Positions 1 through 5,974 are shown, counted from the stretch's first letter. The stretch: 6,507 nucleotides of DNA from Actinomycetota bacterium (GCA_013816725.1 JACDEA010000134.1:1-6507); one strand, 5' to 3'. Notes: generated by a model from the letters alone, not told the origin. A program made the numbers and translations.

Positions 1-1158
1 GGGTCGCGCGACGAGAGCCGGTCGCTCAGCGGTGCGACGCTTTTTCTCGAGCACCTGCTGTTCAAGGGCACTCCTGATCGTTCCGCTCGTCAGATCGCCG
101 AGGCGGTCGACGGCCTCGGTGGCGAGATGAACGCGTACACGACCAAGGAGTACACGGCGTTCTATGTCCGCGTGCTGAGCGACCGGCTCGACACCGCGCT
201 CGACATCCTCTGCGACATCATGTCGCGGCCCGCGTTCCGCGCCGCCGAGATCGAAGCCGAACGCCAGGTGATCCTCGAAGAGCTGCTCATGCACAGCGAC
301 GAGCCCGACGAGCTGGTGCACGATCTGCTGCTCGACGGGCTGTTCCCCGGCCACCCCCTCGGGCGCGACGTACTCGGCACCGAGGACACGATCGCGGCGA
401 TGAGCGGCGCGCAGATCTCCGATTTCTTCGCCGGGCACTACGACGCCGGCAGCCTCGTGCTGGCCGCGGCCGGCGCCATCGACCACGGCACGTTGGTCGC
501 CGGCCTCGAGGAGCGGCTGGCGCCGCCCGCCGGCGGCGCCGCTCGGGACCGGCGGGCGCCGTCGACCCCGGCCGAACCGGCACGCGTCGTGAAGCGGGCG
601 ACAGAGCAGGCTCATCTCGTGGTGGGCGTCCGGTCGCTCGACGAGCACGACGACGACCGCTTCGCGTTGTCCGCGCTCAACCACATTCTCGGCGGCGGGC
701 TGTCGAGTCGCCTGTTCCAGTCGATCCGCGAGGAGCGCGGCCTCGCCTACTCGGTGTACTCCTACCGCGCCGCCTTCAACGACGGCGGCGCGCTGGCGGT
801 TTACGCCGGGACGGCGCCGAACCGGGCCACCGAGGTCCTGAAGCTGCTGCACGCGGAACTCGATCGCTTGTGCGACGAGGGCGTGACCGACGCCGAGGTC
901 GATGTGGCCCGGGCCAATCTGCTCGGCTCGACGGCGCTGAGCCTCGAGGATTCAGGAGCGAGGATGGGTCGCATCGGCCGTAGCTACCTGGTCCACGACG
1001 AGGTGTGGACCAACGCCGAAGTCGAAGCGCGGATCTCCGCCATCACCCCCGACGCGGTGCAGCGTGTCATCGATCGCGTCGTGGTCGGCGCACCCCGCAC
1101 CGTCGCCGCCATCGGCCCCTTCGACGCCGCCACCGTCGCCGAGTTGGTGCCGGCGTGA
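1..1158 (+). CDS. M16-family zinc peptidase (PepR/mitochondrial processing peptidase-like), 5'-truncated, first zinc His replaced
   Basis: The frame is open from base 1, so the gene starts upstream. 385 residues are visible and roughly 40 N-terminal residues are probably missing, judging from the usual 420-440-residue family length. M16B peptidases are cytoplasmic metalloproteases with two homologous domains that degrade or process short or unfolded peptides. The first domain shows the inverted zinc motif region as L14-F-L-E17-H18 followed by LLFKGT, then NAYTTKEYTAFY, and the distal glutamate E94 in VILEEL, 76 residues after H18 as expected. The second domain carries GGGLSSRLF and RGLAYSVYS with the substrate-binding Arg (R237) and Tyr (Y250). 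The oddity is L14, where the family has the first zinc-binding His of HXXEH; a CAT-to-CTT change would explain it. The stop overlaps the dapB start, suggesting one transcription unit. Family assignment is firm; catalytic activity is uncertain. Confidence 0.95.
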   Translation, partial: GSRDESRSLSGATLFLEHLLFKGTPDRSARQIAEAVDGLGGEMNAYTTKEYTAFYVRVLSDRLDTALDILCDIMSRPAFRAAEIEAERQVILEELLMHSDEPDELVHDLLLDGLFPGHPLGRDVLGTEDTIAAMSGAQISDFFAGHYDAGSLVLAAAGAIDHGTLVAGLEERLAPPAGGAARDRRAPSTPAEPARVVKRATEQAHLVVGVRSLDEHDDDRFALSALNHILGGGLSSRLFQSIREERGLAYSVYSYRAAFNDGGALAVYAGTAPNRATEVLKLLHAELDRLCDEGVTDAEVDVARANLLGSTALSLEDSGARMGRIGRSYLVHDEVWTNAEVEARISAITPDAVQRVIDRVVVGAPRTVAAIGPFDAATVAELVPA

Positions 1159-1937
1159 CCCGCGTCGGGGTCTTCGGCGCCGGCGGGCGCATGGGCGTCA
1201 CCGTGTGCCGGGCGGTGGCCGATGCGCCGGGCCTCGACCTGGTGGCCGCCGTCGACCCGTACCACCTCGGCCTCGACCTGCGGCAGGTCGCCGGCGTCAA
1301 TGGCGGCTTGCAACTTCAGGGCGACGCCGCCGCGTTCAGCGCGGCACGGGTTGAAGTGGCGGTCGACTTCACCGTGCTCGAAGCGGCGCGGGAGAACGTT
1401 CGCTGGTGCGCGGCCAACGGCGTGCACGCGGTGGTGGGCACCACGGGATTCAGCGACGACGACTACGCCGAGTTCGACGCCGCCTTCACGACGAGCAACT
1501 GCGTGATCGCCCCCAACTTCGCCATCGGCGCGGTGCTCATGATGCGATTCGCCGAGATGGCTGCTCCGTACTTCGACACCGCGGAGATCATCGAACTGCA
1601 CCATGACGGCAAGGTCGACGCACCGTCAGGCACCGCCCGGACCACCGCGCAGCGGATGGCGGCGGCGTCGAGCGTGTGGGGCGAGGACCCCACGAAGGAC
1701 GAGGTCGTGGCGGGCACGCGCGGCGGCAGGGTGGACGGCATCCCTATCCACGCCGTCCGCATGCGGGGCATGTTCGCCCACCAAGAGGTGCTCCTCGGCA
1801 CGACGGGCCAGACGCTGTCGATCCGCCACGACACCTTCGACCGCGACTGCTACATGCCTGGCGTCCTGCTGGCGATCAAGGCCGTCCAGGATCGGCCCGG
1901 CGTCACCCGCGGCCTCGATCAGCTATTGGATCTGTAG
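1155..1937 (+). CDS. dapB: 4-hydroxy-tetrahydrodipicolinate reductase
   Basis: This cytoplasmic enzyme reduces 4-hydroxy-tetrahydrodipicolinate to tetrahydrodipicolinate with NAD(P)H, on the route to diaminopimelate for peptidoglycan and to lysine. The predicted protein is 260 residues, close to the usual 245-270. The N-terminal Rossmann domain has VGVFGAGGRMG (residues 4-14); VVGTTGF (93-99) and APNFAIG form the cofactor/active-site loops. The catalytic signature ELHHDGKVDAPSGT holds the proton-donor pair region H149/H150 and lysine K153. The C-terminal MPGVLLAIKAV is typical of the family. I chose the GTG at 1155 because it places the glycine-rich motif at the proper distance; the next ATG (1191) lies inside that motif. 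The GTG overlaps the M16 stop codon as GTGA, with no good Shine-Dalgarno, so translation is probably coupled to the upstream gene. The 3' end overlaps the convergent SDR gene by 19 bp. Confidence 0.97.
   Translation: MTRVGVFGAGGRMGVTVCRAVADAPGLDLVAAVDPYHLGLDLRQVAGVNGGLQLQGDAAAFSAARVEVAVDFTVLEAARENVRWCAANGVHAVVGTTGFSDDDYAEFDAAFTTSNCVIAPNFAIGAVLMMRFAEMAAPYFDTAEIIELHHDGKVDAPSGTARTTAQRMAAASSVWGEDPTKDEVVAGTRGGRVDGIPIHAVRMRGMFAHQEVLLGTTGQTLSIRHDTFDRDCYMPGVLLAIKAVQDRPGVTRGLDQLLDL
1919..1937. other. Tail-to-tail coding overlap of dapB and the SDR gene
   Basis: The dapB stop (TAG, 1935-1937) lies beyond the minus-strand stop of the SDR gene (TGA, complement of 1919-1921), so 19 bp encode both C-termini. 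No hairpin is visible here, so transcripts from both sides should run into each other and be complementary at their 3' ends. Confidence 0.9.
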
Positions 1938-2650
1938 ACCCGCTGGGCCCGCGCCTGGTCGCGTGGCTTGACGACGATCTGGTCGATGTTCACGTGGCTG
2001 GGGCGGGTGATTGCGAACACGATGCACTCGGCCACGTCGTCGGCGGTCAGCGGCGTCATGCCCTCGTACACCTTGGCCGCCCGGGCCTCGTCGCCGGCGA
2101 AGCGAACGATGCTGAACTCGGTCTCGACCGCGCCGGGGGCGACGTCGGTGACGCGCACAGGCTGGCCGAGAAGCTCGAGGCGGAGGGTTTCGGTGACGGC
2201 GAGTAGCGCGTGCTTCGCCGCGGTATAGCCAGCGCCGCCGTCGTAGGTCTCGAGGCCGGCGATGGACCCGACGTTGACCACGTGGCCGTCGCCGCTGGCC
2301 ACGAGGTGGGGGAGCAGTGCTCGGGTCATGCGCATGGTGCCCAGCACGTTGACGTCGTACATCGCTCGCCACTTTTCGTCGTCGGCCTCGGCCACCGGTT
2401 CGAGGCCGAGCGCGCCGCCGGCGTTGTTGACGAGAACCGAGCAATCCTCGACCTGCGCCACAAATGCCTCGACCGACCCGGGGTCGGTGACGTCGAGCGG
2501 AAGCGCACGGCCTCCGAACTCAGCGGCAACGGCCTCGAGCCGGTCGATCCGCCGCGCCCCCAGAACTACGTCATACCCCGACGCCGCCAGTCGACACGCG
2601 GTAGCCGCCCCGATCCCGCTCGACGCCCCGGTGACGACCGCTGTCTTCAC
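1919..2650 (-). CDS. Classical short-chain dehydrogenase/reductase (SDR), probably NADP-dependent
   Basis: A 243-residue cytoplasmic oxidoreductase of the classical SDR type, which interconverts an alcohol and a ketone/aldehyde using NAD(P)H; the substrate cannot be read from the sequence. Visible motifs in order: TGASSGIG cofactor loop (7-14); GARR (31-34), whose arginines after the second strand favour NADP(H); NNAG (75-78); the structural Asn N101; and the catalytic S129, Y142 and K146 with the expected Ser-13-Tyr-4-Lys spacing; then APG (171-173). The C-terminal segment with HVNIDQIVVKP resembles the YdfG/serine 3-dehydrogenase-like branch. The start is GTG (complement of 2648-2650), set by the cofactor motif at the N-terminus; a nearby ATG is out of frame. 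There is no Shine-Dalgarno, and a perfect hairpin ends 7 bases before the GTG, so it may be a leaderless transcript with its own promoter. It converges on dapB. Confidence 0.93.
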   Translation of the reverse strand: MKTAVVTGASSGIGAATACRLAASGYDVVLGARRIDRLEAVAAEFGGRALPLDVTDPGSVEAFVAQVEDCSVLVNNAGGALGLEPVAEADDEKWRAMYDVNVLGTMRMTRALLPHLVASGDGHVVNVGSIAGLETYDGGAGYTAAKHALLAVTETLRLELLGQPVRVTDVAPGAVETEFSIVRFAGDEARAAKVYEGMTPLTADDVAECIVFAITRPSHVNIDQIVVKPRDQARAQRVYRSNS

Positions 2651-2656
2651 GCGGCC

Positions 2657-2662
2657 ATTCTG
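2657..2662 (-). promoter_or_regulatory. Candidate -10 element for a leaderless SDR transcript
   Basis: On the minus strand the hexamer CAGAAT occupies -12 to -7 relative to the GTG start at 2650. It has the two most conserved -10 bases, A at position 2 and T at position 6, at the distance that would start transcription at the start codon. It overlaps the base of the hairpin at 2658-2704. It lacks the first T, so this is weak inference. Confidence 0.3.
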
Positions 2663-2704
2663 GAGGCAATAGGTCGCTGAAAGGGCGACCTATTGCCTCC
2701 AGAA
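2658..2704 (-). terminator. Perfect 20-bp inverted repeat (hairpin), probable terminator of the CsbD-like gene
   Basis: The arms at 2658-2677 and 2685-2704 are exact reverse complements over 20 bp, with a 7-base loop (TGAAAGG). On the minus strand the hairpin begins 7 bases after the TAA of the CsbD-like gene and ends 7 bases before the GTG of the SDR gene, so it sits where a terminator should. No T-run follows on either strand, as is often reported for actinobacterial terminators. Each strand carries GGAGG in its 5' arm and the complement in its 3' arm. It could instead be a repeated palindromic element or a 5' leader structure controlling the SDR gene. Confidence 0.7.
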
Positions 2705-2711
2705 GCGGGAG

Positions 2712-2963
2712 TTAGGCGCTTTCCTTCATCTTTTGGGCGGCGCGCTGCTGGCGCTCGAGCGCCTCGGCCTTGGCTTCTTTGCCCTCGGCCTTGGTTTGGT
2801 CTTGCAGGGCGCGGATGCGCTCGGCGCCCTTGGCCTGCTGGGCTTCGCCTTCCTTGCGGAGGCCTTCATTGTCGATCACCGAGCCGACGAGCTCCTTGCC
2901 GAGTCCGAAGAACTTGTCGATGAAGCCGCGGGCGTTCTCAGGGTCAATTCGCTGGAGTCTCAT
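2712..2963 (-). CDS. Small CsbD-like stress-associated protein
   Basis: An 83-residue, highly charged, soluble protein rich in Ala, Lys, Glu and Gln, with no signal peptide or membrane segment. Residues about 14-50 contain FFGLGKELVGSVIDNEGL and KEGEAQQAKGAERI, which match the CsbD pattern (G-K-x-x-x-G, then an acidic turn, then x-x-E-G-x-x-Q-x-x-G). CsbD proteins are abundant general-stress proteins in many bacteria, of unknown biochemical role. The C-terminal third (about 50-83) looks like one long charged helix. The start is ATG (complement of 2961-2963), with only a weak AGGG next to it. It lies 44 bp downstream of the VTT gene on the same strand and may be co-transcribed with it; a perfect hairpin follows its stop. 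Assignment rests on motif resemblance, and a generic helical hypothetical protein is the alternative. Confidence 0.75.
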   Translation of the reverse strand: MRLQRIDPENARGFIDKFFGLGKELVGSVIDNEGLRKEGEAQQAKGAERIRALQDQTKAEGKEAKAEALERQQRAAQKMKESA

Positions 2964-3007
2964 GCCCTATTGCTACCCGTAGGCAGCATCACGGAAACTT
3001 GAGCTAG

Positions 3008-3685
3008 CTAATCGTCGCCGTCGAGCGCCTCTTCGGCGTCGGCCAGCGAAGGCCCTTTGCCCTTCCGCCGCTGGTCCCACAGCCAGTAGAGCGTGAGCAG
3101 GACGGAGAGCACGAGCAGCCACTTGAAGTTGTGGCTGTAGAAGCCGTTGATCGCGTCGAGCGGACCCTTGATGGTCTCGGCCAGGTAGTAGTAGAAGACC
3201 ACGGCCACGAAGGTCCCGATCACGTTGAACACCGCGAACGTGGCGATGTGCATACCGGTGGCGCCGGCCAGCACGCACACCAGCGGGCCCGGGAACAGGA
3301 AGACCATGACCGGCGCGGCCCGTCGGAACAGCCTCTCGATGCCGCGGACGAGGCCGCTGTTGTTGTCGAAGCGGCGCTCGACCCACGCAACCGCATTGTC
3401 GCCGTAGAGATAACCGAGCAGGAAGAAGAGGGGATCGGACAGCAGCCTGCGGATGACGGCGACGACGACGTAGGGCACGAAGGCCACGCCGCGGTTGGCC
3501 ACAAGGAGCAGGTAGCGCGTGCGGGGCTCCATGGCAACGAGCCACATCGGGTGGGTCTTCAGCAGCGCGGGATGGATGGCGTTGCCGATCGTCCCGATGG
3601 TGACGAGCACGATGATCGGGGCGACGATCAGCGTGAGGGTGCGGCGGCTCGGACGGGGCCGAGCGTCGGGGCGCGGTTCAACCAC
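3008..3685 (-). CDS. VTT-domain (DedA-like) integral membrane protein
   Basis: A 225-residue inner-membrane protein. The arginine- and proline-rich N-terminus (1-15) is followed by a membrane helix at about 16-36, further hydrophobic segments at about 66-80 and 82-93, a re-entrant-type segment at about 124-145, helices at about 147-169 and 187-203, and an acidic tail. SDPLFFLLGYLYGD (83-96) and FPGPLVCVLAGATGM followed by AVFNVIGTF (131-159) match the VTT/DedA core. DedA-type proteins are linked to phospholipid transport/flipping and proton-dependent membrane homeostasis. The two arginines typical of the RF(I/V)PxxR core appear replaced by F129 and L135, so this is a divergent subfamily and classical DedA function should not be assumed. 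The start is GTG (complement of 3683-3685), with a weak AGG five bases upstream; only 19 bp separate it from the divergent ligase gene. Confidence 0.85.
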   Translation of the reverse strand: MVEPRPDARPRPSRRTLTLIVAPIIVLVTIGTIGNAIHPALLKTHPMWLVAMEPRTRYLLLVANRGVAFVPYVVVAVIRRLLSDPLFFLLGYLYGDNAVAWVERRFDNNSGLVRGIERLFRRAAPVMVFLFPGPLVCVLAGATGMHIATFAVFNVIGTFVAVVFYYYLAETIKGPLDAINGFYSHNFKWLLVLSVLLTLYWLWDQRRKGKGPSLADAEEALDGDD

Positions 3686-3704
3686 TGCGACCTAGAGTTC
3701 GCGC
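3686..3704. promoter_or_regulatory. 19-bp divergent promoter region, with a -10 TAGAGT for the ligase gene
   Basis: The hexamer TAGAGT (3693-3698) fits the actinobacterial TANNNT -10 pattern, and its last T is exactly 7 bases before the ATG at 3705, as in leaderless transcripts. On the opposite strand the same AT-richer core reads AACTCT, with A at position 2 and T at position 6, which would start transcription about 2 bases before the VTT GTG. The -35 regions would lie inside the opposing genes. No Shine-Dalgarno precedes the ligase start. Confidence 0.5.
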
Positions 3705-5312
3705 ATGCGCAGCACGATGCAAGAGGCTCCCCTCGTCATCACCGATCTCTTCCGTCATGGGCGCGCCGTGTATGGCGACAGCGAGATAGTCACGTTAGAG
3801 GAAAGCGGTTCGCGGCGAGCGTCCTTCGCCGAAGTGGCGGAGCGGGCCGAGCGGCTGGCGGCGGCGCTCAAGCGCCTGGGAATCGAAGCGGGCGACCGCG
3901 TCGCGACCTTCAGTTGGAACGTGCAGGAGCACTTCGAGGCCTACATGGCGGTGCCCTGCATGGGCGCCGTGCTCCACACGCTCAACTTTCGCCTCTTCCC
4001 CGAACAGCTTGCGTACATCGTCAACCACGCCGAAGACCGCGTGATCATCGTCCACCACACCAACCTTCCGCTGCTGGCTGCGGTTATGGACGACCTCAAG
4101 ACGGTTGAGCACGTGATCGTGGTCGGGCCCGACAGCGGCGAGGTGCCCCACGCGCTCGCTTATGAGGAGCTGCTCGCCGCCGAGGAACCCGGTTTCGCCT
4201 GGCCCGACCTCGACGAGCGTTCGGCCGCCGCCATGTGTTACACGAGCGGCACCACCGGCAATCCCAAGGGCGTCGTCTACAGCCACCGGTCGACGTATCT
4301 GCACTCGCTGGCCTCGCAGTCCGGCGCCAGCTTCGGGTTGTCCGAGCGGGACCGCATTTTGCCGCTGATGCCGATGTTCCACGCCAACGCGTGGGGTCTC
4401 CCGTACTCGGGCTGGAGCGTGGGCGCCGACTTCCTGCTGCCCAACCGCTTCGCCCAGGCCGAGCCGTTCTGCAAGTTCATCACCGACGAGCGGGCCACCT
4501 TCGCCGGTGCCGTGCCGACGGTGTGGAACGACGTGCTTCGCCATGCCGCCACCAACCCGGTCGACCTGTCGTCGCTGCGGATGATCATCTGCGGCGGGTC
4601 CGCGGTGCCCCGCAGCCTGATGGAGGCGTTCCAAGAACGCTTCGGCGTCCCGATCATCCAGGCGTGGGGCATGACCGAGACCAGCCCGCTCGCCGCGGTG
4701 TCGTGGCCCCCGAAGGGCTCGCCGGCCGACGAGGAGTTCACCTGGCGGGCCAAGACCGGGCGCATCATGGCTGGCGTCGAGTTGCGGATCACCGGCGACG
4801 ACGGCGCCGCGCTGCCCTGGGACGGCGAGTCGGTCGGCGAGATCGAAGCCCGCGGGCCGTGGATCACCGGCGAGTACTACCTCGACGAGGCGCCGGACAA
4901 GTTCCACGACGGCTGGCTGCGCACCGGCGACGTGGGATCGGTTGACCACAAGGGCTTCATCCAGATCACCGACCGGGCCAAGGACGTCATCAAGTCGGGC
5001 GGCGAGTGGATCAGCTCGGTCGAGCTGGAAGGGGTGCTGATCGGGCACCCCGACGTCGTCGAGGCCGCGGTCATAGGCGTGCCCGACGAACGGTGGGACG
5101 AACGTCCCCTCGCCTGCATCGTCGCCGCCGACCGCGACGCCTGTTCGTTCGCGACCCTGCGCGAGTTCTTGGGCCAGTCGGTCGCCAAGTGGCAGCTGCC
5201 CGAGCGCTGGGCGTTCATCGACGAGGTTCCCAAGACCAGCGTCGGCAAGTTCGACAAGAAGGTGCTGCGCGCCCGCTACGCCGAAGGCGAGCTGGAGGTC
5301 ACCACGATCTGA
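3705..5312 (+). CDS. Long-chain fatty-acid-CoA ligase (FadD-type acyl-CoA synthetase)
   Basis: A 535-residue cytoplasmic adenylate-forming enzyme that activates a fatty acid with ATP to an acyl-AMP and transfers it to CoA, feeding beta-oxidation or lipid synthesis. Motifs in order: phosphate-binding YTSGTTGNPKG (179-189); PMFHANAWGLPYSGW; AWGMTETSP, with W321 to T326 forming the adenine/acyl pocket; WLRTGDVG with the ribose-binding D409; hinge DRAKDVIKSGGEW (423-435); and the C-terminal catalytic lysine K515 in PKTSVGKFDKK. Overall layout and length match medium/long-chain acyl-CoA synthetases such as the Thermus long-chain enzyme; chain length is not certain from sequence. ATG 3705 gives an MRSTMQ N-terminus usual for this group; ATG 3717 is the alternative. 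A TAGAGT -10 lies 7 bases upstream, suggesting a leaderless message. Its last 37 bp overlap the convergent cupredoxin gene. Confidence 0.95.
   Translation: MRSTMQEAPLVITDLFRHGRAVYGDSEIVTLEESGSRRASFAEVAERAERLAAALKRLGIEAGDRVATFSWNVQEHFEAYMAVPCMGAVLHTLNFRLFPEQLAYIVNHAEDRVIIVHHTNLPLLAAVMDDLKTVEHVIVVGPDSGEVPHALAYEELLAAEEPGFAWPDLDERSAAAMCYTSGTTGNPKGVVYSHRSTYLHSLASQSGASFGLSERDRILPLMPMFHANAWGLPYSGWSVGADFLLPNRFAQAEPFCKFITDERATFAGAVPTVWNDVLRHAATNPVDLSSLRMIICGGSAVPRSLMEAFQERFGVPIIQAWGMTETSPLAAVSWPPKGSPADEEFTWRAKTGRIMAGVELRITGDDGAALPWDGESVGEIEARGPWITGEYYLDEAPDKFHDGWLRTGDVGSVDHKGFIQITDRAKDVIKSGGEWISSVELEGVLIGHPDVVEAAVIGVPDERWDERPLACIVAADRDACSFATLREFLGQSVAKWQLPERWAFIDEVPKTSVGKFDKKVLRARYAEGELEVTTI
5276..5312. 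other. Tail-to-tail coding overlap of the ligase and cupredoxin genes
   Basis: The ligase stop (TGA, 5310-5312) lies 37 bp beyond the minus-strand stop of the cupredoxin gene (TAG, complement of 5276-5278). The overlap encodes the last dozen residues of the ligase, after its catalytic lysine, and the final QIVV strand and tail of the copper domain. Both frames are uninterrupted. Confidence 0.88.
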
Positions 5313-5974
5313 CCGTTCATCCCGGCCACGTCGTGACCGGGTATGCGGCAGTAGTAGGTGTAGGTCCCCGCCGGCGCGCTGAACGTGACGCGCCGAGTGG
5401 CGCCCACCGGCACCCGCAGATCGACGTGCAGCGCGTCGATCGTGAACGTGTGCCAGAAGAGGTCGCGGTTCCTGAGCGAGACGCTCACGTGGTCACCGCC
5501 GGCCTCCAGCGCGTCGCGCGAGAACCGCACGTTCTTGGCCGACAGCGCGACGTCACCGGCGCGCCGGGTCACGTGATCGCCGGCGGCGACCTGCGAGTAG
5601 GCCACCGAGGCCGCCGTGGTCAGCAACAAGAGCAATGGCACCAGCCTGCTGCCGATGCCGACGGCCGCAACTACGCCGCCCACCGCGACCGCGGCCAAGC
5701 CGACGGGGATGGCGACGTACGCGAGTTCGTCGTGGTGCTGCACGTTGCTGAACGCAGCCGGCAGCATCCACGCGGCGGCGTCGACCAACACCAGAGCGAG
5801 GACGAACCGGCCCAGCAGCCCGCGCCGGAACGGCAGCAGCAGGATGCCGACGAGCACCGCGACGGCGAAGGCGATCGCCTCCGCGTCGCGCATCGCGATA
5901 CCCGTGGCCAGCATGGCGACGAACGCGACCAGCGCGATGCGGTGCAGCAGTTGGCGCGATGGAGAGGGTGCCAT
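5276..5974 (-). CDS. Five-helix membrane protein with a C-terminal cupredoxin (type 1 copper) domain
   Basis: A 232-residue protein of two parts. Residues 1-128 hold five predicted membrane helices (about 12-27, 32-49, 56-71, 84-107, 111-128). Positive charges (R7, R12; R50, R51, R56; R110) fall on one side, placing the N-terminus in the cytoplasm and the C-terminus outside. Residues about 130-232 form a plastocyanin/rusticyanin-like fold with a complete type 1 copper ligand set: H175 in FWHTFTI, C209 in TYYC, H214 in IPGH and M219 in AGM, with C-x4-H-x4-M spacing. Such domains carry electrons or bind copper at the outer membrane face; partner and role here are unknown. The ATG (complement of 5972-5974) directly precedes the first helix. 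The reading frame is open further upstream, but that part overlaps the divergent TetR gene and has no protein-like content. No Shine-Dalgarno is seen; CAAACT 7 bases upstream suggests a leaderless message. Confidence 0.88.
   Translation of the reverse strand: MAPSPSRQLLHRIALVAFVAMLATGIAMRDAEAIAFAVAVLVGILLLPFRRGLLGRFVLALVLVDAAAWMLPAAFSNVQHHDELAYVAIPVGLAAVAVGGVVAAVGIGSRLVPLLLLLTTAASVAYSQVAAGDHVTRRAGDVALSAKNVRFSRDALEAGGDHVSVSLRNRDLFWHTFTIDALHVDLRVPVGATRRVTFSAPAGTYTYYCRIPGHDVAGMNGQIVVTSSSPSA

Noticed and set aside
1005..1154. Upstream start for dapB at the ATG at 1005
   Set aside because: It would add 50 arginine-rich residues inside the M16 gene that no DapB has; the GTG at 1155 fits the Rossmann motif spacing.
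2712..2963. The small charged protein as a toxin-antitoxin or phage anti-defence component
   Set aside because: No partner gene of matching size, no DNA-binding or nuclease motif, and a good match to the CsbD pattern.
2666..2973. Octamer GCAATAGG present in both hairpin arms and, on the minus strand, just upstream of the CsbD-like start
   Set aside because: The two arm copies are the palindrome itself; one further 8-base match within 300 bp is too weak to call a shared regulatory site.
3002..3009. Self-complementary AGCTAGCT at the 3' end of the VTT gene
   Set aside because: Eight bases with no loop and no T-run; it does not form a useful terminator and includes the stop codon by chance.
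3131..4108. Long plus-strand open frame (325 codons) across the VTT gene and the start of the ligase gene
   Set aside because: It is antisense to a clear membrane protein and then out of frame with the ligase; its translation is a low-complexity His/Arg/Gly/Asp-rich product with no motif, as expected in GC-rich DNA.
3795..5048. Minus-strand open frame (417 codons) opposite the ligase gene
   Set aside because: It is the exact antisense of a strongly motif-supported acyl-CoA ligase, and its composition (His, Arg, Gly, Val, Asp) is that of a shadow frame.
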